From an uncultured Moraxella sp. (GTDB lineage Bacteria > Pseudomonadota > Gammaproteobacteria > Pseudomonadales > Moraxellaceae), in contig CAKMOY010000168.1 in the NCBI GenBank assembly GCA_927911235.1, forward strand, positions 1 through 6,781: a DNA stretch of 6,781 nucleotides, read 5' to 3'. The translations under genes and the position numbers were made by a program. The notes beneath the pieces are model-generated. The model saw only the letters and a program-made list of their open reading frames with translations, did not search any database and was not told the DNA's origin. Position 1 is the stretch's first letter, and the number at the start of each line of letters is the position of its first letter. Shown in pieces: positions 1-6,725 of the stretch.

Positions 1-475
1 CGCTACGGTCAAAACCACCGCCAAAGCCTGCACCACCTGCAAAACCACGTTGTTGGTCGTTATCAAATCCATTATCAAAACCAGTACGTTCACCAAAACC
101 ACGTTCGTTGTTATTGGCAAAACTTGGCGTTCGGCTAGTAACCGTACCAAAGCCACGCCCTGCACCGCCGTATTGTGGCGACTCAAAGCCTGCTGGACGC
201 TCAAAACCCATGCCAGTAGCTTGTGGAAAAGTACCGTTTGCAGTCGCTGGTAGTGTGCCTGTTGCGGTGCGTGGGTTACGAGCTGGGACAACGGTAGAAA
301 TTGCGTGTTTGTAGACCATTTGGCTGACTGTATTTTTTAATAACACAACATATTGGTCAAACGACTCAATCTGACCTTGTAATTTGATACCATTTACCAA
401 AAAAATAGATACAGGAATACGGTCTTTGCGTAATGAGTTTAGAAATGGGTCTTGTAGGGTTTGACCTTTTGACAT
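1..475 (-). CDS. hfq: RNA chaperone Hfq with long Gly/Phe-rich C-terminal tail (partial, 3' end outside window)
   Basis: Hfq is a hexameric Sm-like protein that pairs small RNAs with mRNAs and affects RNA stability and translation. The ATG is at 475 and 158 codons are visible without a stop, so the gene runs off the left edge. Residues 1-65 match the enteric Sm core almost residue for residue: [11 protein letters not shown] at 3-13 (proximal-face Q8), the Sm1 strand segment [16 protein letters not shown] at 26-41, and the Sm2 signature VYKHAIS at 54-60 with K56 and H57. The rim patch is R16-K17-R19. From about residue 66 the protein becomes a low-complexity tail with repeated RGFG, GFD and GGGF elements, far longer than the roughly 35-residue enteric tail. 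Long Gly-rich Hfq tails are known in Moraxella and Acinetobacter. The gene lies downstream of miaA, as in many gammaproteobacteria. Identification is certain; total length is unknown. Confidence 0.97.
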   Translation of the reverse strand, partial: MSKGQTLQDPFLNSLRKDRIPVSIFLVNGIKLQGQIESFDQYVVLLKNTVSQMVYKHAISTVVPARNPRTATGTLPATANGTFPQATGMGFERPAGFESPQYGGAGRGFGTVTSRTPSFANNNERGFGERTGFDNGFDNDQQRGFAGGAGFGGGFDRS

Positions 476-483
476 GGTGATTT

Positions 484-488
484 CTCCC
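484..488 (-). promoter_or_regulatory. Shine-Dalgarno site of hfq
   Basis: The minus strand reads GGGAG eight bases before the ATG at 475. This is a good ribosome binding site and fixes the start that gives the standard MSKGQ Hfq N-terminus. Confidence 0.75.
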
Positions 489-513
489 AAAAAGTGTATC
501 ACGATAAATTATT

Positions 514-543
514 GTTATACTAAAATAAACTTTTATGTATCAA
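514..543 (-). promoter_or_regulatory. Probable sigma-70 promoter of hfq
   Basis: On the minus strand a TTGATA -35 box (538-543) is followed after 18 bases by a TATAAC -10 box (514-519); each matches the consensus at five of six positions. Transcription would start near 507, giving a leader of about 30 bases that contains the GGGAG ribosome binding site. This would let hfq be expressed independently of miaA, as with the internal hfq promoters known in enterics. Assignment is by motif only. Confidence 0.6.
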
Positions 544-574
544 TTATAAAGTTGTATTAAAAAAAGTTTATTTT
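522..574. repeat. Perfect 13-bp inverted repeat flanking the hfq -35 region
   Basis: AAAATAAACTTTT at 522-534 is the exact reverse complement of AAAAGTTTATTTT at 562-574, with 27 bases between the arms. The -35 box of the proposed hfq promoter lies in the loop, and the -10 box begins just beyond the left arm. It could be a two-site operator. It could instead be a long-loop hairpin at the end of the miaA message. AT-rich DNA makes some chance repeats expected, but 13 of 13 is notable. Confidence 0.55.
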
Positions 575-598
575 GCCGATTTCTTATTCATTTGTCAA
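570..598 (-). promoter_or_regulatory. Possible second, upstream promoter for hfq
   Basis: A perfect TTGACA -35 box on the minus strand (593-598) is followed after 17 bases by CAAAAT (570-575), which matches the -10 consensus at four of six positions. It lies just past the miaA stop. It is weaker than the 514-543 promoter because of the poor -10 box. Confidence 0.3.
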
Positions 599-607
599 TG
601 TAAAATA

Positions 608-1568
608 TTATACGAGTTGGTTTTTTAATGCTTGTACGCTTAAAAATTGTTGTACGTTATGCCGTTCAATGATTTTTTGTGTGCTTAACAGCTTTCGCAT
701 CCATGTATATTGGCGTTTTGCTAACTGCCTTGTTGCATATAATGCCTCATTTTGCATGGCTTGTCTAGCCTCAAGCATTGATATTTGTGGGTTTTTCGTT
801 ATTTTTTCCAAAAAATCCCACGTTTGGCGATAGCCCACGCACCGCATGGACGGCATATCAGCGTGCAAATTATAATTATTTTTTAAAGAAATAACTTCTT
901 CCACCAAGCCTTGTTGCCACATCTGTTGCAAACGTAAATCAATGCGTTCGTGTAGCCAATTTCTATCTGGCATGACACAAAAAAATTGACCAGTTTTGAG
1001 CAGGATTGTCCGCTAGTGCAATGTTCGGCTGATTTTGCCATTCGCTTAACGGTTTGTTGGTTTGTAAAAAAACTTCCACCGCTCGTCCGATACGTTGGCT
1101 GTCGTTGGGTTTGAGTTTTTGTGCCAAAATTGGGTCAATTTGGTGTAAATATTGGTGCAAATGCTCAATACCGTGCGTGGCTATCATCTGATTAACGGTT
1201 TCACGAGTGGCGGGCAAAGTTGCAGGAATGTCGTTAATACCGTCCAAAATCGCCATGTAATACATCATCGTACCGCCGACCAATAGCGGAATTTTGCCGT
1301 TGGCGTGGGCAAAATCTATTTCTCGCTTGGTGTCATTGACAAAGGTAGCTACACTATATGTTTCGTCAGGATTAATAATATCTACCAAAGCGTGCGGATA
1401 TTTTGCCAATTCTTCGCTTGTCGGTTTGGCTGTGCCGATGTTCATATCTCGGTAAATCAAGGCACTATCAACGGAAATTAGGTGGTATTTGCCTGTGTCG
1501 TAGAGTTCGTAGGCGAGTGCGGTTTTTCCGCTAGCGGTGGGAGCGATTAGACAGATGACGGATTGCAT
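608..1568 (-). CDS. miaA: tRNA dimethylallyltransferase MiaA (frameshifted as read near 979-985)
   Basis: MiaA transfers a dimethylallyl group to N6 of A37 in tRNAs that read UNN codons, the first step of ms2i6A formation, in the cytoplasm. The ATG at 1568 opens a 201-residue frame. It carries the P-loop APTASGKT at 9-16 (Ala where most members have Gly), DSALIYRDMNIGTAKP at 34-49 with D34, and LVGGTMMYY at 96-104 with T100. This frame ends soon after QNWSIF. The remainder, from MPDRNWLHERI on, continues in another frame to the stop at 608, with PSMRCVGYRQ and ATRQLAKRQYTW as expected of the family. Removing one base from the A7 run at 979-985 joins the halves as SIFCVMPDRNW and gives about 319 residues, close to the 316 of E. 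coli. No strong ribosome binding site is visible. It lies between mutL and hfq, the classic arrangement. Confidence 0.93.
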
Positions 1569-1590
1569 TTTTTAGTTTTGGTTTACGCTT

Positions 1591-1628
1591 TAAAAAATAA
1601 AAGAACTTTAGGTATTTTACCATAAAAG
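1591..1628 (-). terminator. Weak terminator-like hairpin after mutL
   Basis: On the minus strand, in the 66-bp gap between the mutL stop and the miaA start, GGTA-AAA-TACC forms a short stem. It can extend outward through A/T pairs with two bulged T residues (1606-1628) and is followed by a T-rich stretch (1591-1603). The stem is AT-rich and short, so it may only attenuate read-through into miaA, or do nothing. Confidence 0.25.
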
Positions 1629-1634
1629 CCATTT

Positions 1635-3123
1635 TTATAAAATCAAATCCGCATAATGAATTTGTTTTGCTGATTTTAGCCAATCATTGATTAACTTTTG
1701 TTCAATATTGCCATTTTGCACAAATGCACTTTTTACCCAATCATTCATCGCTTGCAATGGATTTTCTGCTTTTAACAAAATCCCATTTAACAAACTTTGT
1801 TGGCTAATATTTAACAAAAACAAACTTTCATTGTAATGAATAGCCAATGTTTTTTGACTATTGTTATCAATAATTGAAAGAATTAACGGTAAATTGATTG
1901 TATTTTTGACAAAAATTTTTCATGATTTTTTTCAAAATTTTGCGTAAAATGTTGAATAACATTGGTATTTTTTTATCAATTTGATGAATATTTGTTTGGT
2001 AATTTTCTGTATTATTTACTTGATAATCAACGATTTTTTCAGAAACTTTTAGATTATTTTTAACTAAATTTTCAGTTTTATTTGTCAAAATCGGCTGATT
2101 TATCGTTTTTAATTTTTCAAGTAACGCTTGATTAAGATAGCTTAAAATATTGGCAAGTTGTTGAATTTTAACGTTTTGTTTGCTTGGGTGAATATTGACA
2201 TTAATCCACTCAATCGGTAATTGAAAAAACAACGCATAGCCCAACTGCTCAAATCCTGCTTGGCGAGCGACTTTTTGCAAGGTTTGGCTAATGGCTAAAT
2301 CGGTTACAAGTCTTTGATTTATATAGATAAGTTTTGGTAAATGTTGGTTTTGTTGCTCGTTTGGCGTGAATAAAAAACCTGACACTTTCGGCTCAATCGT
2401 GTTTGCCATATTTTGATTTAACAAACTAGAAAACGATAAAAAAAACTCGTAATGTTGGTTTAAATTTTGATTTAAAGCGGTTTCTAATCGGTGTAAATTG
2501 TCGTTTTTTTGACAAGGTAAATTTAGCCGACATTTGTTCTGATGATACAATTCCAAATGAATATCGGCAAAACTAATGGCGATTTTTTGGACGATTTGTT
2601 CAATATGACTAAATTCTGTTTGAATGCTTTTTAAATGATTTCGCCTTGCAGGGACGTTAAAATACAAATCTCGGACGCTGACGGTCGTGCCTTTGGTTTT
2701 GACAATCGGCTGAATGTCGGCGTGGCTTGCGTCATCGCCCGATAGGGTGAGCTGTCGCCCAATGCCTGATGTGTCGTGGCTCGTGGCAAGCGTGAGATGC
2801 GATACGGCACAGATAGATGCCAACGCTTCGCCACGAAAGCCAAGCGTGTCAATGCCTGTGAGCTGTCCGACATCGGCAAGTTTGCTCGTGGCGTGGCGTG
2901 TTACCGCCAAAATCATGTCGTCTGGGTGAATGCCGTTGCCGTTGTCGGTGATTTGGATTAGTCCGAGTCCGCCTTGTTCTATGTCAATGCGAATGTGGGT
3001 GGCGTGTGCGTCTATGGCGTTTTCTATGAGTTCTTTGACGACTGATGATGGGCGTGTAACGACTTCGCCAGCGGCGATTTGGTTGATTAAAAGTGGCGAT
3101 AATTTGTGGATACGATTAGACAT
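1635..3123 (-). CDS. mutL: DNA mismatch repair protein MutL, short C-terminal domain, frameshifted as read near 1911-1974
   Basis: MutL is the ATPase that couples MutS mismatch recognition to strand incision. The ATG at 3123 starts a typical GHKL ATPase domain: NQIAAGEVV at 14-22, ELIENAIDA at 31-39 (Mg-binding Asn), DNGNGI at 60-65, RHATSKL at 76-82, GFRGEAL at 95-101 and GTTVSVRDLYFNVPARR at 145-161. The transducer domain follows, with NIHPSKQNVKI at 310-320. The first frame stops at 1867 after 418 codons, its last part in a poor Q/N/T/K-rich linker. A C-terminal stretch resumes in another frame and ends at 1635. Either one extra base in the A5T5 tract at 1911-1920, or a missing base in both the T7 run 1968-1974 and that tract, restores about 495 residues. 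Most MutL proteins have about 600-650. Only about 90 residues follow the linker, and no DxHAxxER endonuclease motif is visible. Its start overlaps the tsaE end by 8 bp. Confidence 0.92.
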
Positions 3124-3556
3124 TTAATTCAACAATTTCAACAAGTCTATCATCATTTTCAAGGCGTTTGATGTCAATGGTTACATTTGGTTTTGTCAAA
3201 TAGCCTTCTGCCCTACTCGCCCATTCAATAATTACCAAACTATTCGGCTCATCTTGATACTCATAAAACCCAATAAATTCCAACTCTTCTGGGTCGTTTA
3301 AACGATACAAATCCGCATGATACACAGGCTTAACTGTGCCATCTGTCTGTGTAATGCGATACGGCTCAACAAGGGTAAAGGTGGGACTTTTCACCGCACC
3401 ATTATGCCCCATTGCTTGTAGCCAATAGCGTGTCAAAGTCGTCTTGCCCGCCCCCAAATCGCCCGATAGCCAAACGCTACCTGTCAGATTCATGTTGGCA
3501 AGCTCATTGGCTAGGGCTTGGGTGTCAGTTTCGGATTTTAGGGTTATTTTTTTCAT
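3116..3556 (-). CDS. tsaE: tRNA threonylcarbamoyladenosine biosynthesis ATPase TsaE
   Basis: TsaE (formerly YjeE) is the small P-loop ATPase that works with TsaB and TsaD to make t6A at position 37 of tRNAs reading ANN codons; it is usually essential. The 146-residue frame is intact and near the usual length of about 150. Visible motifs are the Walker A GDLGAGKTT at 32-40, KSPTFTLVEPY at 56-66, YHADLYRL at 79-86 with the conserved acidic residue, and the IIEWA segment at 109-113. The ATG at 3556 overlaps the queD stop (ATGA, 4 bp), and the TAA overlaps the mutL start by 8 bp, so translational coupling is likely. In E. coli amiB sits between tsaE and mutL; here it is absent. Unlike both neighbours this gene has no frameshift. 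Confidence 0.96.
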   Translation of the reverse strand: MKKITLKSETDTQALANELANMNLTGSVWLSGDLGAGKTTLTRYWLQAMGHNGAVKSPTFTLVEPYRITQTDGTVKPVYHADLYRLNDPEELEFIGFYEYQDEPNSLVIIEWASRAEGYLTKPNVTIDIKRLENDDRLVEIVELNV

Positions 3557-4145
3557 TTAACTTGCAACTTCACCGTTGGATTAACAAACTTTTCCCCATT
3601 AATTAATTTATCATACATTTTTGGGTCGCTCCATTCATTTTTGACTTGTTCGCTAAAAGCAAAATCTTCCAATTTTAACTCGCCCATTTGTACATTTAAC
3701 ACATCTTCTTCAAAACATTGAGCATAGCCTGTTGCCGTTTCGTGAGCGATGACCGAATACACTTTCACATCGGTTTCGCCATTTTGCATTTGCGTTTGTT
3801 TTAAAATTTCTCTTGCCCAAAAAACACCACACGGCTAAACTGCTCAGCAGATGGCGACACAGGCAAACTAATCCAACGCTGACTAAATTTTTTGCAAGCA
3901 TCAATATAATCGGTGTCGTCTTTATCCCAAAAACAAATCGCATGGTCAAAACTGTCAATAATATCCTTGATAGACGATTTTAACAAGCCAAAATCATACA
4001 CCATCTGTCCGTGGTCTAGGCGGTGGGCTTCAAGGATTAATTCAACTTGGTAGCTGTGTCCGTGAATGGAATATTTGCAACGGTCGGAGCTACAGTTTCG
4101 CACGATGTGGGCGTTTTCAAATTTAAATAGTTTTCTAATTCGCAT
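3553..4145 (-). CDS. queD: QueD/PTPS-family 6-carboxytetrahydropterin synthase-like protein (frameshifted as read near 3819-3824)
   Basis: QueD converts 7,8-dihydroneopterin triphosphate to 6-carboxy-tetrahydropterin on the path to the queuosine precursor preQ0. I chose the ATG at 4145; the same frame opens with TTG at 4157, but the family normally begins close to the FxxxAH motif. Counted from the ATG, zinc-ligand-type histidines are H13 (FENAH) and H28/H30 (IHGHSYQVEL). C23 sits where the catalytic Cys of QueD lies, and MVYDFGLLK and FDHAICF follow the family pattern. The frame breaks after SRVVFF. Adding one base to the A6 run at 3819-3824 restores FFWAREILKQTQ and continues through VYSVIAHETATGY to the TGA at 3553, about 197 residues. 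That is much longer than the 121-residue E. coli QueD, with an inserted segment around DKDDTDYIDACKK and a roughly 45-residue C-terminal tail. The exact substrate is therefore inferred from the family only. It is the first gene of the minus-strand cluster. Confidence 0.82.
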
Positions 4146-4176
4146 GGTTTTTTTCAATTTTTAAAAGGTTGGTGTT

Positions 4177-4182
4177 ATTATA
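4177..4182 (-). promoter_or_regulatory. -10 box of probable queD-tsaE-mutL promoter
   Basis: A perfect TATAAT lies on the minus strand about 31 bases before the chosen queD ATG, in the divergent gap. No good -35 box is found 16-18 bases upstream (the hexamer at 17 is TAGCCG). This suggests an activator-dependent promoter, or a chance match in AT-rich DNA. The inferred leader would be about 25 bases. Confidence 0.45.
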
Positions 4183-4189
4183 AAGCCTT

Positions 4190-4218
4190 TTGACAAAATC
4201 GGCTATTTTTCCTGTGAT
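4190..4218 (+). promoter_or_regulatory. Possible promoter of the response regulator-kinase pair
   Basis: A perfect TTGACA (4190-4195) is followed after 17 bases by TGTGAT (4213-4218), which matches the -10 consensus at four of six positions. The leader would be about 75 bases. It lies back to back with the queD -10 box, so the two directions could compete for RNA polymerase. Confidence 0.35.
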
Positions 4219-4263
4219 TTTTTTTGTGAAGATTGACTTTGATTTTTTAAACAGCGAAATTTA

Positions 4264-4272
4264 TGCTAATAT
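4264..4272 (+). promoter_or_regulatory. Alternative extended -10 promoter element
   Basis: TGCTAATAT resembles an extended -10 element (TGn plus TAATAT) 28 bases before the chosen response-regulator ATG. No acceptable -35 box was found at 16-18 bp, so this is an alternative to the 4190-4218 promoter, not an addition with equal support. Confidence 0.25.
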
Positions 4273-4287
4273 AAGGTTTTTAACAAC

Positions 4288-4293
4288 AAAAGA
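4288..4293 (+). promoter_or_regulatory. Shine-Dalgarno-like site deciding the gacA start
   Basis: AAAGAG ends seven bases before the ATG at 4301 but only four before the adjacent ATG at 4298. This favours 4301, which also gives the MIxVLVVDDH N-terminus typical of the GacA/UvrY family. Confidence 0.45.
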
Positions 4294-4300
4294 GCGAATG

Positions 4301-4933
4301 ATGATTAGTGTATTGGTGGTAGATGACCACGATTTGGTGCGAATGGGTATCACTCGTATGTTAGCCGACAGCCCAGATATCAGCGTGGTGGGCGAAGCGG
4401 ACAATGGCGAAACGGCAATTTTGCTTGCCAAACAGCTAAAACCAGACGTGATTTTATTAGATGTCAATATGCCAAACACAGGTGGACTAGAAGTCACCAA
4501 ACGGTTGTTGCAAAACGATAAAAACACCAAAATTTTGGCAGTCAGTTCCCTTGTCAAAGAGCCATATCCGTCCATGCTGATAAAGGCTGGCGTAAATGGC
4601 TACATCACCAAAGGCACACCACTTGACGAGATGATAAAAGGCATCAAAAAAATCGCTCAAGGCGGTCGTTATTTTAGTGCGGACGTTGCCGAACAGCTTG
4701 CCGATATGCTGTCGGAAAAGTCCGAATCACCTTTTGAACAGTTAAGCGAGCGAGAAATGCAAGTGGCGATGATGGTGGTTAATTGCCAAAGCCCACAACA
4801 GATTGCTGACCAATTATTCGTGAGTGTCAAAACGGTGAACACTTATCGTTATCGCATTTTTGAAAAATTAAATATTGATAGCGATGTCAAACTCACCCAC
4901 CTTGCCATGCGACATGGGTTAATCCAACCTTAG
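4301..4933 (+). CDS. gacA: GacA/UvrY-type response regulator (receiver plus LuxR/NarL HTH)
   Basis: This is a two-component response regulator. In Pseudomonas and E. coli the family is phosphorylated by GacS/BarA and activates small RNAs that sequester CsrA/RsmA. The frame is intact at 210 residues, close to the usual 213-218. Receiver domain: acidic pair D8-D9, phospho-acceptor D54 in ILLDVNMP, switch residue S82/S83, and K104 in YITKG. The C-terminal HTH begins with SPFEQLSEREMQ (143-154); the recognition helix is in SVKTVNTYRYR (175-185), followed by KLNIDSDVKLTHLAMRHGLI. These C-terminal runs follow E. coli UvrY very closely, so subfamily placement is strong. The frame stays open back to a TTG at 4190, but those extra 37 residues match nothing in the family and TTGACA there is more likely a promoter. 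A membrane kinase gene follows 25 bp downstream. Whether that kinase, or an unlinked GacS, is the partner cannot be seen. Confidence 0.92.
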   Translation: MISVLVVDDHDLVRMGITRMLADSPDISVVGEADNGETAILLAKQLKPDVILLDVNMPNTGGLEVTKRLLQNDKNTKILAVSSLVKEPYPSMLIKAGVNGYITKGTPLDEMIKGIKKIAQGGRYFSADVAEQLADMLSEKSESPFEQLSEREMQVAMMVVNCQSPQQIADQLFVSVKTVNTYRYRIFEKLNIDSDVKLTHLAMRHGLIQP

Positions 4934-4958
4934 TTTTTAAACAAAAGATGACAGAAAA

Positions 4959-6604
4959 GTGAAAAAATACATGATTACCAATCCGATTTTTTTATCCATT
5001 TTTGATAACGATATCCAAAAAAATAAGCAAAAACGGCTTGGTATGATTTATGGTTTTTATCGCATTATCATTGCGGTATTTTTTAGCATGAATTTTTTGG
5101 TGGCTATCCAAAAAAGCAATCAAGACTTGATGGTAATTACCAATTTTTGCCGACTTTTATTTATGTTTTTTTGCGATTGGTATGCTGATTGCGTATTATT
5201 ATTATCCACGCAATTTGTTATTGATGTTTAGTTTGACCATTGATGTGCTGGCTTTGTCGTTAATGCTGTATTTTAGCGGTGGCAATAATGTGCAGATTAT
5301 TTTGTTATTTTTGTACACGTGGCGTGTTCGTTTATGCTGTTACGCAATAGCCAAGCGATTTTGTTAACGGTATTTGCCATTAGCCTTGTGATGTATCAAG
5401 AGTTTTATCAGCCGTTAAAAAATGCGTTTAGTTATAATGCGTTGAGCAATACGGGGATTGTGATTGCCAGTTTTATCATTGTGGGTTATTTGAGTGATGC
5501 TTTGTCAAAACGTGTGCGACACATTGAAGCTTTGAATGAAAAACACCTGCGTGAAGCCGATGCGGTCAATGCCATTAACAAAAAAATCGTGCAAATCATT
5601 GAGCAAGGCGTGATTGTCATTTCACATAATTTAGAAATCATTGTTGCCAATGATACGGTTATCAATCAGCTACATTTGCCAACAAATATCAGCAATTTTT
5701 GTTTAAAAGACATCTCGCCAGCCCTATCAGCCGTGCTTGAGCCACTTATCAAAGATGATGAGAGCAGTACCATTATCGGCAAATCAATCATAGCACCGAC
5801 CAAAAAATGCACAGTTTTACTGATTATCGGCTACGCATTACCCAATTGGATAATCAATATGCGTTGATTTTGGTAGAAGATTTACGCCGAGAACAAAGCC
5901 ACGCCCAGCAGTTAAAACTCGCTTCATTGGGGCAATTAAGTGCCAGTATTGCCCACGAAATTCGCAATCCGTTAGCGTCAATCAGCCAAGCCAGCCAGTT
6001 GTTAAAAGAAGAAGCCATGTACGACAATTCGTCATTATCCGAAGAAGATGTAATGTTATACGACATGATTTATCGACAAACACAACGAGTGAATCAAATC
6101 ATTGAAGATGTTTTAAAACTCTCTCGCCAACAAAAACCCAACCAAATTTATATAGAACCCAGAACATGGCTACCTATTTTTATTAAAGAAAGTTTTAGCG
6201 GTCATGATGTTTTTTTACATTGTCATACAGACAGCGGATTTTTGTTTGACCATTATCAACTTGAACAAGTGTTAATCAATTTAATCAACAATGGTTTAAG
6301 ATTTAGCAGTAAATCCCACCCTCATGCCTTTGTTACCTTAGAAGTTTATGAAGACAGCAAATTTGTGTACATTGATGTCATTGACACAGGAGCAGGCGTA
6401 AAACCTGAGGATATCAGCAGTTTATTTAACCCATTTTTTACCACCGACCATGAGGGGACGGGATTGGGATTGTACCTTTCTCAAGCCTTTTGCCAAGCCA
6501 ATCATGCTGATTTACAATATATTCCAGAGCATGAAAACACGTGTTTTCGGATTAGTTGTGATAAAAAATTTATCCGCTCACTTTTTAGCCAACATTTGGC
6601 ATAG
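4959..6604 (+). CDS. pilS: PilS-like membrane sensor histidine kinase (three frameshifts as read)
   Basis: In Pseudomonas, PilS is an inner-membrane kinase that controls type IV pilin transcription through PilR. Joining four segments gives about 548 residues, near the roughly 530 of PilS. Six hydrophobic stretches lie at about 33-50, 62-83, 85-105, 110-127, 131-147 and 163-178, followed by a PAS-like region (about 205-310). The H-box ASIAHEIRNPL has H333; the N-box NLINNGLRFS has N444/N445; G1 is DTGAGV, the F-box FNPFFTT and G2 GTGLGL (500-505). Breaks: an extra T in the T7 run 5166-5172, a missing T in 5308-5312 and a missing A in 5802-5807. Fixing them restores FMFFAIGMLIAYY, ILLFFVHVACSFM and PTKKMHSFTDYRL. 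The start is GTG at 4959 or ATG at 4971; neither has a good ribosome binding site. The usual NtrC-type partner PilR is not upstream; a GacA-type regulator is. The PilS-family call is strong; the function as pilin regulator is inferred. Confidence 0.85.
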
Positions 6605-6644
6605 CACAAAATGCCAACGTTAAAGAAAATTTACAAATAACAAT

Positions 6645-6673
6645 TTGCAACTTATTCATTTAATTGATATATT
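6645..6673 (+). promoter_or_regulatory. Candidate promoter of the gene starting at 6766
   Basis: TTGCAA (6645-6650, four of six) and TATATT (6668-6673, five of six) are 17 bases apart. Transcription would start near 6680 and the leader of about 85 bases would include the palindrome at 6736-6749. Other weak -35-like hexamers exist nearby (TTGATA 6664, TTTACA 6703), so placement is uncertain. Confidence 0.35.
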
Positions 6674-6725
6674 CAGAATGCCATTTTTAAAGTAAAAAAA
6701 TATTTACAATTTTTTTATCAACACC

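Noticed and set aside
50..314. Plus-strand open frames opposite the hfq tail
   Set aside because: They are antisense shadows of the repetitive Gly/Phe-rich Hfq tail; no ribosome binding site and no recognisable protein features.
573..833. 86-codon plus-strand open frame
   Set aside because: It lies opposite the conserved C-terminal part of miaA, which explains the coding signal on the other strand.
979..985. Programmed frameshifting or phase variation at the miaA run
   Set aside because: The run is only seven bases, the surrounding sequence lacks a clear slippery heptamer with a stimulatory structure, and similar breaks in three other genes point to a shared artefact.
2631..3127. Several open frames on both strands within the mutL 5' part
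   Set aside because: They are frame shadows produced by the GC-richer ATPase-domain sequence; the MutL motifs are in the minus-strand frame.
3710..3958. 82-codon minus-strand frame across the queD break
   Set aside because: It is an off-frame reading of queD; the conserved family motifs lie in the two frames that join at 3819-3824.
4190..4300. N-terminal extension of the response regulator from a TTG at 4190
   Set aside because: The family starts at MIxVLVVDDH; the extension has no family match, and the TTG is part of a TTGACA promoter-like hexamer.
4261..4575. 104-codon minus-strand frame opposite gacA
   Set aside because: Antisense shadow of the intact receiver domain.
5854..6066. 70-codon minus-strand frame opposite the kinase H-box
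   Set aside because: Antisense shadow of a strongly conserved histidine-kinase region.
6605..6700. Intrinsic terminator for the kinase gene
   Set aside because: Only very short A/T-rich stems were found and none is followed by a T tract.
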